From contig CAZFOO010000008.1 in the NCBI GenBank assembly GCA_964520585.1, positions 8,324 through 72,323 of the forward strand: a stretch of 64,000 bases of DNA, given 5' to 3'. The notes below the pieces were generated by a model. The model was not told where the DNA came from, searched no databases, and was given only the letters and a program-made list of their open reading frames with translations. Position numbers and translations under genes: made by a program. Positions within the stretch are counted from its first letter, which is position 1, and each line of letters begins with the position of its first letter. Shown piece after piece: positions 9,710 to 17,383 of the stretch. Source of the DNA: PXAP01 sp964520585. Its GTDB lineage: Bacteria > Bacteroidota > Bacteroidia > Bacteroidales > PUMT01.

Positions 9710-10681
9710 TTACATATCCCGGAACTGACTAAAAGCTGTTCTCAGCATCTCCAGACTTTTAGGAACGGCAGTTTCGGGATCTTCCTGTCCCTCAAATTCA
9801 AGGGATATATAACCACGGTAATTATGGCTGCGAAGGATACCGGCATACCTGTCGTAATCAAGATCAAGGGTGTACCAGTTTCCTCCCCCGTAATAAGTTT
9901 TTGCCTGCACCAAAACCGCTTTTTCGGCAATCGCATCAAATTGTTCATATTTATCCTCGAAGAAATTTCCGGTATCGGCAGTTACCTTTAACCATGGCGA
10001 ATCAATCTCGTTAACTATGCGCATAACACCGTCCGCGGTCCTGCCCAGACCCCAATGATTCTCGAGACCAAGAACGACACCATATTCTTCAGCCATGGGA
10101 AGTAACTGCTCAAGAGAGTCAATGACCCATTGAAACCCCTCTTCTTCAGTATAACCCTCAAGAACAGGTTCAATTCCTTTTGCATCCATAAGATCATCAA
10201 ATGACCCCGAAGTACCCCATCTGCCGGTATTTATACGCATAGTAGGTATTCCAAGCCTATGGGCTATATCAATCTGCTTCCTGGTCCTCTCAATATTTGA
10301 GTCTCTAACCTCCCTGTCAGGAGAAACAAATCCCTGGTGGGTGGAAAGGCCTATAAGTGGCTGACCGGCATGCAGGGCGAGCCTTTTAAGTTTTTGCAGG
10401 TAGGCATTATCCTCTCTGCTCATTTGAACTTTTAGAATTTCCACACCGTCAAATCCCATCCTTGCAGCCCTTTCGATACAATTTTCTATAGTTGCATCTT
10501 CCCGGGTCCTGTCAAAATGCCAGAATGAATAGGTTGACACACCAATAAGGTTTGTATACCCACGTGGATGAGCCTGTCCGGCCTTTTCCTTACTCGCCGC
10601 AAGTTCAGTGCATGATCCTGCAGATACCGCCGCACCTGCAATTGCAAGATTTTTAAGAAATCTTCTTCTGGATTTACTCAT
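9710..10681 (-). CDS. Exported sugar isomerase/epimerase-like TIM barrel
   Basis: 323 residues, RR export signal (MSKSRRRFLKNLAIAG) with a lipobox-like Cys (SAGSC, about residue 24). The AP-endonuclease-2 TIM-barrel fold is shown by FDGVEILKVQ, VVLGLENHWG, LKVTADTGNF, VQAKTYYG and YISLEFEGQE, which carry the acidic and His/Lys residues of the metal centre. It is a paralogue of the protein at 4945 but of a different subgroup. It has no co-directional partner nearby: it faces the MFS gene and is followed upstream by AT-rich DNA and the broken glycosidase. Likely substrate: a hexose or keto-glycoside. Exact function unknown. Confidence 0.83.
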   Translation of the reverse strand: MSKSRRRFLKNLAIAGAAVSAGSCTELAASKEKAGQAHPRGYTNLIGVSTYSFWHFDRTREDATIENCIERAARMGFDGVEILKVQMSREDNAYLQKLKRLALHAGQPLIGLSTHQGFVSPDREVRDSNIERTRKQIDIAHRLGIPTMRINTGRWGTSGSFDDLMDAKGIEPVLEGYTEEEGFQWVIDSLEQLLPMAEEYGVVLGLENHWGLGRTADGVMRIVNEIDSPWLKVTADTGNFFEDKYEQFDAIAEKAVLVQAKTYYGGGNWYTLDLDYDRYAGILRSHNYRGYISLEFEGQEDPETAVPKSLEMLRTAFSQFRDM

Positions 10682-10914
10682 AATACTCTCAGATTAATTT
10701 TTCAGTAAAGATCAGATAATTTAACAACCTAAATTACTAATTTCTTTTATATTTTTTAGTGCATAATATAAGCAGTATATAAGCGAACATATAACAGAAT
10801 TCTTATTTTACATAGCTTATTTGATCAGGGTTATTAATAATTCAATTCAAATAACCCGTATTCTTATTATTATGTTTTCACACATTCGGGCAACACACAT
10901 AGTTATACATAAAA

Positions 10915-11499
10915 TCAGTCAAGAACCTTTACCACTGCAACATAGGGAAAATAGATTGCATAGGCCTTTCCTAAATCTGCCATGCAGTAAACATCTACCG
11001 AGTTGCCTACTGTTGAAAATGCTTCATAAGGTTCAGCATTGAAAATGTCAAACTCTTCAAGAAACACATTTACTGCACGAATAGTCTGTTGAGCTCTTTC
11101 TNNNNNNNNNNNNNNNNNNNNNNNNNNNNNNNNNNNNNNNNNNNNNNNNNNNNNNNNNNNNNNNNNNNNNNNNNNNNNNNNNNNNNNNNNNNNNNNNNNN
11201 NAATGAATATATATCCCGAAGGTCATTACCCTGCGAACCGAATTGTCAGGAGCAAAAAGCATCGTGGTAACATGAATTTTTCTTCCCCGCTCTTCTGCAG
11301 CATCCTTTATATATGTAGCCCAGTAATTATCCCGGTAGGCTTCATTCCACTGATCGAGGTCATATAGACCCTCTCCTATTTCTTTAGGAGAAAATGTGTC
11401 TCCGGCATTTCTGTCGCTCATGGTGTTGCGCACATAATTAAGGGGAAAAGCATCAAAATTATAAGTGCAGGACCCGTCATACGTATGAACTTGATGTTT
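10915..11499 (-). pseudogene. Broken or incomplete secreted glycoside hydrolase
   Basis: Two coding pieces lie either side of a 100-N gap. The left piece (10915-11101) ends in a domain like the collagen-binding-like tail of cellulase/DUF4038-type proteins (VDVYCMADLGKAYAIYFP). The right piece (11202-11499) looks like the first third of a TIM-barrel glycosidase (FPLNYVRNTMSDRNAGD, LYDLDQWNEAYRDNYW). The frame of the right piece has no ATG after its upstream stop at 11500-11502, so there is no normal N-terminus. In another frame, ATG 11507 starts a 29-residue lipoprotein-type signal sequence that stops at 11418. Either a frameshift separated signal and body, or the gene is decayed. The catalytic part would lie in the gap. 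Confidence 0.55.
11102..11201. other. Assembly gap (100 N)
   Basis: Exactly 100 N, a common placeholder for a gap of unknown length. It interrupts the glycosidase described at 10915-11499. Confidence 0.97.
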
Positions 11500-11706
11500 T
11501 TAATCATTATAGTAAGTTTTTATGATCATAATAACTTCGTAGTCATAACTGTCAACAAACAAATCAATGCAGGTTTCATGTCATTCTGAATTACTTCTCA
11601 TAAATCACTTTCGTCATTTTCTTCCGGTATAAGCTGCAAAAACAAGATCTGGTTTGCCAGTGGAGCCAGAAATAAAATATAAAAAAACCGGCGTTATATC
11701 ATATTG

Positions 11707-12780
11707 CTAAGGCCTTTCGGCAATAACATAATTATCCATGACTTCAAAAAAATCGTTTATGATCCCGTAAATATCAAACCATTCCCAAATGGTTATTTCA
11801 CGTTGATTATCTGGCCTTTCTACCCATTGGCCATCAATAAAAATTGGTGCAGGATGCTCGTAGCTTTCTGCCCAGTCAGGATTCTTGATAATAGCCACGG
11901 CAGCCTGGTCAAATAACGACCTGCTCGGCGGGTCACCCCCCATATTGTACATTTCGAAAAGGTTTACAGAATAATCACCCCAGTTGTCGAACTGTCCCCC
12001 ATGCCGTCCCGTTATGGGCTCTGATATTCGTGGACCTTTACCCGGCATCCGGTGCAGTATCTGAGCCTGTGTAACTCGCACCGCAGTAGTGCCGGATGGT
12101 TCGCCGTATCGCACCGTTACCATCTCAAACGGAACATCCAGATCAAGAATATAATTCATCGAGGGGATATCCCAATCCTGGTTATGCTCTCCCGGCTTTG
12201 GATAATTCGAGCCAAGCCAGACGATTCTGATGTTTTCGGCTATAGCAGGCTCTTTCATCAAGGCAAGTGCAATATTGGTCAGTTTACCAACCGGGAGCAG
12301 TATAAGTTCCCTGTCCCGTTCCCTGAGCGCCTGTTCAATAATAAAATCAACTGCTTCGTGTCCGTCAAATTCCGGCTCACGGATATGATCCTTTATTTCC
12401 TCGAAAGAACCATTGGCGCCTTTATATAGCGGGATATCCTCATCTACAGTACAAAGTTGCATTATTCTTTTTGCTTCATCATATTGTCCATCTATATGCC
12501 CGCTGATTCCATGTCCCGGACCGCTTGTTGCATTGACGGTTACCCCTTCAACAGCGAAAACGTCGCCGCTGAAAAGAAGATAAGCCAGTGCATGCTGGTC
12601 GTCAATCTCATTATTTGCATCAGTGTCGAAAATAACATGATGCTTGAAAGTAGTTGTATTCGTGTTATCAGGTATTGAAGCACACGAAGAAACAAAGACT
12701 CCGATTAACATAAGTGTTGAAGTCAGAGATATACTCAAACTTCCGGATTCATTAATAAGCCTGAAAAATAATTTTCTCAT
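11707..12780 (-). CDS. Secreted nucleoside hydrolase (IUNH family)
   Basis: 357 residues with an N-terminal hydrophobic segment and a lipobox-like Cys (VFVSSC, about residue 33), so probably an envelope lipoprotein. The IUNH signature DTDANNEIDDQHAL is intact and supplies the Asp cluster that binds Ca2+ and the ribose hydroxyls. Downstream NIALALMKEP and MNYILDLDVPFEMVTVRYGE fit the fold. Known members hydrolyse the N-glycosidic bond of nucleosides to ribose and base. Other ribosides are possible for this long, exported branch. It is one of at least four copies in the block. A 24-bp tandem repeat lies 70-140 bp upstream of its start. Confidence 0.87.
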   Translation of the reverse strand: MRKLFFRLINESGSLSISLTSTLMLIGVFVSSCASIPDNTNTTTFKHHVIFDTDANNEIDDQHALAYLLFSGDVFAVEGVTVNATSGPGHGISGHIDGQYDEAKRIMQLCTVDEDIPLYKGANGSFEEIKDHIREPEFDGHEAVDFIIEQALRERDRELILLPVGKLTNIALALMKEPAIAENIRIVWLGSNYPKPGEHNQDWDIPSMNYILDLDVPFEMVTVRYGEPSGTTAVRVTQAQILHRMPGKGPRISEPITGRHGGQFDNWGDYSVNLFEMYNMGGDPPSRSLFDQAAVAIIKNPDWAESYEHPAPIFIDGQWVERPDNQREITIWEWFDIYGIINDFFEVMDNYVIAERP

Positions 12781-12852
12781 TTTGATTGGTTTTTTGTTTT
12801 ATTTATTTGGATGTAATTGGTCTTGAATGGTTTTATTTAGTTTTAATGGTTG

Positions 12853-12918
12853 ATTGGTTTTATTGGTTTTAATTGGATTGGTTTTATTGGTTTTAATTGG
12901 ATTGGTTTTAATTGGTTT
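12853..12918. repeat. 24-bp tandem repeat in nucleoside hydrolase upstream region
   Basis: Two exact adjacent copies of a 24-mer built from ATTGGTTTTATTGGTTTT plus AATTGG (12853-12876 and 12877-12900), then a partial third to 12918. More loosely related TTGGTTTT words extend leftward to about 12785. On the minus strand the elements read CCAATTAAAACCAAT, placed just upstream of the gene at 11707-12780. Confidence 0.85.
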
Positions 12919-12974
12919 AGCTAAAATAAATATAGCAACTAATTCATAATTATTTGCATTATGTTTCTTCTGCA

Positions 12975-14135
12975 TCAATGCCTTATCAGCAAGTCCAGAA
13001 GTTTCCTGTCCAGCCGGTATCCGTACCAGTCCTCGTAATCCACATCACTCCGGCCGGAATTCAATATACCAAAACTTCCCCGGAATTCCCAAAGGCCGAA
13101 ACCGATGCCGTTCTTCTTAAAAATGCTAAGGGTGTCAGAGAACCATGCAAGGAATACTTCGTGCGGGGTCTGGTTGTAACAGCCAAGTTCGCCGCAATGT
13201 ACCCCGGTACCCTGCTTTACAATTTCAATCCACGGTGCATAATGTTCTTCAAGTGTCTTACGACTGAAGTACCTCTCCCCCGAATAACCCGGCCATGTGG
13301 GCTCGGGGACGGCATCAACATCAGCATATACCCAGGGTGCACGATAATGTGATATATGAGCGGGGAAGTAACCCCTGTTGCTCTTTGCAATACCCAGGTC
13401 GAGCAATTCGGGAACTACCGTGGTACCCACATTATTGCCACCGGCAATCACCAGGTGATCGGGATTCTGGCTACGTATAGCATCTGTGGCACCTTTTGCC
13501 ACCTGCCGGTAAGACTCGCCGGGAATGGCTCTTGCAGGCGAATGCTGATCATTGGGATCATCGCGCATGGCAGGTTCATTTACCAGATCGAAGCTGATCT
13601 TATCGCGCGACACATTTTTGTAACGCCGGGCCCACATCTCCCAATGGAAAGTGAAAGCATCCTGTGCCTCCTTATCCAGCCACAGGTTATATGGCTCATG
13701 AAAACCTGCATTGATGCAATATCCGGGTGCCCGGTGCAGATTCAGGCTCACATGCATATTATATTTATGCGCCATGGCAACAAGTTCATCGATCTTTTCC
13801 ACCGCCTCTTCATTGATGTTGTAAACCTCATCGGGCATTATATTCCTGCTGCGGTCAAATTCAACATAGTAGGGATAAGCCATGGGAATTCTCACGAAAT
13901 CAAAACCCCAGTCCCTCATCCACCTGAAATAGTCTTCCTTCGTAGGGGGTCTCTGCCTTGAAGGATCCGGTCCGAAGAAATCGAGAAGGTTAAAACCTTT
14001 CCATTTTGGAATACTGTTCACAGGCTCTCTCTCGTATGATCCAAAAAGTGATGTTCCTGCCATGCCAGCAACAGCTGCTGTAAGTCCTGCTTTTTTAATA
14101 AAATCCCTGCGGGTATTTTTTGTTGTACTATTCAT
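12975..14135 (-). CDS. Secreted glycoside hydrolase family 5 (cellulase-type)
   Basis: 386 residues. The RR signal (TRRDFIKKAGLTAAVAG) directs export, probably by Tat. The GH5 barrel is clear: NLHRAPGYC on an early strand, FDLVNEPAMRDD with the acid/base Glu at about residue 187, and GVHCGELGCYNQTP with the nucleophile Glu at about 316, then GFGLWEFRGSFGIL near the end. GH5 enzymes retain configuration and cut beta-linked glucans, mannans or glucosides. The subfamily cannot be told by eye. It sits between ADP-ribosylglycohydrolase (14243) and nucleoside hydrolase (11707) genes, all minus strand, with 107 bp and about 190 bp spacers. Confidence 0.9.
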   Translation of the reverse strand: MNSTTKNTRRDFIKKAGLTAAVAGMAGTSLFGSYEREPVNSIPKWKGFNLLDFFGPDPSRQRPPTKEDYFRWMRDWGFDFVRIPMAYPYYVEFDRSRNIMPDEVYNINEEAVEKIDELVAMAHKYNMHVSLNLHRAPGYCINAGFHEPYNLWLDKEAQDAFTFHWEMWARRYKNVSRDKISFDLVNEPAMRDDPNDQHSPARAIPGESYRQVAKGATDAIRSQNPDHLVIAGGNNVGTTVVPELLDLGIAKSNRGYFPAHISHYRAPWVYADVDAVPEPTWPGYSGERYFSRKTLEEHYAPWIEIVKQGTGVHCGELGCYNQTPHEVFLAWFSDTLSIFKKNGIGFGLWEFRGSFGILNSGRSDVDYEDWYGYRLDRKLLDLLIRH

Positions 14136-14242
14136 AATGCTTATAGTTTTTCGTTATATTATATTATGTTTTGTATAGGATCGTATGTCAAATATATTGC
14201 AGTTTAGCAGACTAATTTGAAATACTGGTTTTTAGGTTTGAA

Positions 14243-15814
14243 TTAAAAATAGGTTCGCAGCTCCGGTTCCGTATTTGAATAAACTATCAATGCATTGATG
14301 TATACCTGGTACCCCGGGGGAAGGTCGCGCGGAACCAGTTTTATCTCATGGCCGGACTCTGGCAGGTCGTAGTTCCAGTATATTTCATGCTTGCGGCGTG
14401 TGAAACCGGTCGGTAAAACAGATGTCTTTATAAACTCCCCATTTATATAAATGTCTATCTTAATATCATGGTCCGGCAATCCGTCCTGGCTTATCTGTGC
14501 ATTGCCTGCCACAACAACAGCAGAACCATTAAATGTACTTGAATATTCTCTGTTTATCTGGTTGAGCCACCCTCGTCCGGGAATTCTTTCCACGGGCCAT
14601 AGTCCCGCAAAAGACTCCTCAAGCCTAACCGGTTCAACTACCTGATACCTTATCTCAACTGAATTATCCAGTACTTTGCCACCGTTTCTTTCAATCATCT
14701 GCAATGCATGGCCGTAACCAACTTCATAAACATCCAGCAGCGACAGGTTTGTGTGGATGAGGTTCCTGTGTTCCACCCGGTCGAGTCCTTGTTTCCAATA
14801 GTCGGGTATATTGCTGTAGCCCAGCATGGTGCCAAGGATGCCACCAGCGTTGGCCGGGTTACAGTCGGAGTCATACCCGGCCCTGGTACTGATATCAACG
14901 GTACTCCCATAGTCGCCATCACCATAAAGCAGTCCCAGTACAATATATGCCGCATTGATGCTGGCATCAATATTGAAAGGGCGAAACACCCCATCGGGGC
15001 AACCTATTTCAGCCGTCCATTTCTTCTGTAGTTCAAACCATGTCTGTTTCCAGTCGTCCGGATACATTTCGTGCCACCTGATCACATCGGCTATTGTCTG
15101 GTAAAACCGGCTCTGCTCAGGTATTGCTTTCAGGGCCTCCCTCACAATAAAACCCATATCGTCGCTCAAGAAGGCCTGTGTGTACATACCTGCAATATAA
15201 ACCCCTCCGTACCATCCGTCACCGTAGTTCATTATATGACCTATTTTATCGCTTATCGCGGAAGAGGCATTGATCATGCCAGGCGCCATAAGTCCCGCGA
15301 AATCAGCTTCGATCTGAAAGTCGATATCGTCGGCATGAGGGTTGTTCTTCCAGTGGCCCGATTCGGGGGGCATAATGCCATTGAGGATGTTATATCTTGC
15401 CGCCTGGTTCGCATGCCACAGGGGATAACCTGCATTGGCAAATGCAAGAGCGTGAAGAGTGTCAGAAGCATCAAGTCCGTGATCCTCAAAAACCTGAACA
15501 AAAGTCAGGTCCATGTATACATCATCATACAACCCGGGGGAATTATCATACCACCATTCCATCAGTGTTTCATCCCACGGAATTGGCACATGGTCACCAA
15601 TCATAGTCCCGTTCCATTGAAACTCGGTAGGCCCGCCATAAGTGCAGCCAATGACCTGTCCTGCCCAGCCACCCATGATCTTGTCCTTCAGGACGGATTT
15701 TTCAATCCGGAACACATCCCCGTTTTTAAAGGGTGAAATATGTTCCTGGTTCTTGTTGCATGACCATGACAATATCAGTATCAAGGCTATAACCAGAAAG
15801 TTTTGAGTTTTCAT
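14243..15814 (-). CDS. Lipoprotein ADP-ribosylglycohydrolase family protein
   Basis: 523 residues. A lipoprotein signal (ALILILSWSC, Cys19) precedes the ADP-ribosylglycohydrolase (ARH/DraG, PF03747-type) all-helical domain. The start of that domain is KIMGGWAGQVIGCTYGG, the first acidic motif is YDDVYMDLTF, and the second metal-binding motif GYDSDCNPANAGGILG matches the family's GxDTDT-N-A pattern. The last 130 or so residues look like a beta-sandwich absent from cytosolic DraG/ARH. Known members hydrolyse O- or N-linked ADP-ribose. An exported version beside nucleoside hydrolases suggests release of ribose-containing units from external substrates, but other ribosides or glycosides are possible. 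The first motif departs from the usual DDT, so the substrate may differ. Confidence 0.82.
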   Translation of the reverse strand: MKTQNFLVIALILILSWSCNKNQEHISPFKNGDVFRIEKSVLKDKIMGGWAGQVIGCTYGGPTEFQWNGTMIGDHVPIPWDETLMEWWYDNSPGLYDDVYMDLTFVQVFEDHGLDASDTLHALAFANAGYPLWHANQAARYNILNGIMPPESGHWKNNPHADDIDFQIEADFAGLMAPGMINASSAISDKIGHIMNYGDGWYGGVYIAGMYTQAFLSDDMGFIVREALKAIPEQSRFYQTIADVIRWHEMYPDDWKQTWFELQKKWTAEIGCPDGVFRPFNIDASINAAYIVLGLLYGDGDYGSTVDISTRAGYDSDCNPANAGGILGTMLGYSNIPDYWKQGLDRVEHRNLIHTNLSLLDVYEVGYGHALQMIERNGGKVLDNSVEIRYQVVEPVRLEESFAGLWPVERIPGRGWLNQINREYSSTFNGSAVVVAGNAQISQDGLPDHDIKIDIYINGEFIKTSVLPTGFTRRKHEIYWNYDLPESGHEIKLVPRDLPPGYQVYINALIVYSNTEPELRTYF

Positions 15815-15869
15815 GATATTAGGATTATAGGTATAAGGGTTTTTAAGATCAAATATTCAGGTTGTTGAA

Positions 15870-16121
15870 TTAGTTAATACCCAGTCTTTTCTTTACCAAT
15901 TCCCTGTAAAAGTTCGCGATCCTGCAGGGATGCGCCCCTGTATTGAATACATGGTTTTCAGGATTGACATACGATCCGGAAAATGCAAGGTAAAAGTATT
16001 TCAGGGTTTCTGCAAACAGGAATGCAGACATCTGGTCGGATTGTTCTTTTTGGTTAAAGGCATAAGGGCCTGTAATTCTTACCGGGTTCATCTGGTTGTG
16101 GTTTTGTGTGTGCTGAAACTT
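15870..16121 (-). pseudogene. C-terminal relic of a GH47 alpha-mannosidase
   Basis: About 83 open codons (first ATG at 16091), no signal peptide and no upstream coding in frame because of a TAA just before 16121. The segment FAETLKYFYLAFSG then HVFNTGAHPCRI matches the C-terminal end of GH47 class I alpha-mannosidases, where the family has FLAETLKYLYLLF and VFNTEAHP with the Ca2+-ligand Thr. A whole GH47 is about 450 residues, so over 80 percent is missing, including the catalytic acids. It lies next to a second decayed gene, suggesting a deletion in this stretch. Confidence 0.65.
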
Positions 16122-16168
16122 TTAACATGGCTCGCTTCATTTGTTCCTGGTAATAGGTTAACCAGACT

Positions 16169-17128
16169 TTATGGTACTGGTATATGCATCATCAATTTTT
16201 CGATCTCCTCTGCAATTATTTCAGGATCAAGGTTCCTGATCTTATATCTGTGCAAACCATCAGGATCATTTTCCCAGGTTGTCCTTCCGTTGGCATCTAC
16301 CAGGATCCATCCCCAATCTGACAGTTCCCAATAATCAGCAGCAGGTCCGTTATCAATTCCCCTTACTGCATAATAACACGGATGTCTGATCCCAGCTTCT
16401 GTGGCCTTCAAGTGCCTTGTGTCTTGGAAAAAGTTCATAGGCCCTTCGCACAAAATGGGCATCGGCGCCCGGTCCTCCCGGGAGCTCTTTTAATCCGGCC
16501 CCGGTGTAAATATCGGCGCCGATCTCAAAAGGACTGAATACAATGGGAGTCGGTCAGTTCTCGTAAGCGTATGCAGACGCTTCCCTGTGATTTGCAAGGT
16601 TGAATTCTCCAAAATCATGCCGCAACGTACCGGCCATTGATACCCATAGCCTTACTTTGTTCCTCACCAGATGTACACCGTTTAATTCACTATGTTCATC
16701 TGGCTGGCTCATCAGCAGATCCCTGAAATTTGTCATAAACCCTATACCTATCATTACCACACCAGGGTTTTTTTGTCAATATCCGGCTCCTCTGCCAGCA
16801 CCCTTCGGTAAACATCAATGACACAGGGAGCATCTTCGGATTTAACCACGCCAATGGGTAACTCGGGGCGGTTATACCAGGTGTTCATGGCATCCAAGGC
16901 AAGGATAGCTTTTTCCTGTGCATCGGATATCCCGATGACAAGTATTCTGGCTTCCCCTTTATCGGCAAGGGCATGGAACATGGCTACAGCTCCCACATCA
17001 TCGACGTCGTAATTGAAATCGGTGTCGAGTATTACGGGCACTTTTTCATCTTGCGCGTAGGTGCAGGAACAAGAAAATATTGTAATTGCCGATAGGGAAA
17101 GGATAAAAGATATAATTTCTTTTTTCAT
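16169..17128 (-). pseudogene. Decayed nucleoside hydrolase (two frameshifts, one nonsense)
   Basis: Four pieces rebuild one IUNH protein. 17128-16776 encodes a lipoprotein-type signal and VILDTDFNYDVDDVGAVAMF. The frame breaks in a 7-T run at 16768-16774 on the plus strand: one extra A on the coding strand would join it to VVMIGIGFMTNFRDLL. A TGA at about 16554 replaces the Trp expected before PTPIVFSPFEIGADIY (family W-P). Then, near 16368, one surplus base shifts WDQTSVL to YAVRGIDNGPAADYWEL, which runs to the natural C-terminus at 16169. The Asp motif is intact, so decay is recent or part of it is sequencing error. The homopolymer break is the lesion most open to that doubt. The nonsense codon and the third lesion are not in homopolymers. 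Confidence 0.82.
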
Positions 17129-17131
17129 GAG

Positions 17132-17254
17132 TCATGTCGGTCAGAATCACGGTACGGATCAGACCCGGTCGGCTGTTCTCTCTGATGCAGGTTGTAACCG
17201 GCAGGAAATAAGCAGAGCCATAAGGGAGAAGATTAAAAAGGTTTTCATTTTCAT
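17132..17254 (-). pseudogene. Signal-peptide relic of a second nucleoside-hydrolase-like gene
   Basis: ATG 17254 opens a clean lipoprotein signal (FLIFSLMALLISC, Cys near 18) that stops after 31 codons (TGA at 17159-17161). In another frame the following bases read IRTVILTDM, which resembles the first beta-strand and Asp motif of nucleoside hydrolase or DUF1593-type proteins. That frame then runs straight into the start of the pseudogene at 17128. The rest of the body is absent. Best explained as the 5' stump of a gene lost by deletion. A short leader peptide is less likely. Confidence 0.5.
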
Positions 17255-17383
17255 AGATTTGGATACCAGGTTCGTTATTTCTGATGAAAGGCCAATTCTC
17301 AATATTCTTCTCCGTTAACTTACCGTTCCGCTTAACACGGAATTTGATTATGTAATTTGCTCATATTAATACTTAAAAACAGA

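Noticed and set aside
12853..12918. CRISPR array
   Set aside because: Units are adjacent with no spacers and are low-complexity. No cas gene is nearby.
13356..13961. 201-codon plus-strand ORF
   Set aside because: Antisense shadow of the GH5 gene at 12975-14135. It has no protein-like motif.
15071..15736. 221-codon plus-strand ORF
   Set aside because: Antisense shadow of the ADP-ribosylglycohydrolase gene.
16169..16760. Two small ORFs (97 and 68 codons) as independent genes
   Set aside because: Together with the 5' part they rebuild one nucleoside hydrolase; they are pieces of a pseudogene.
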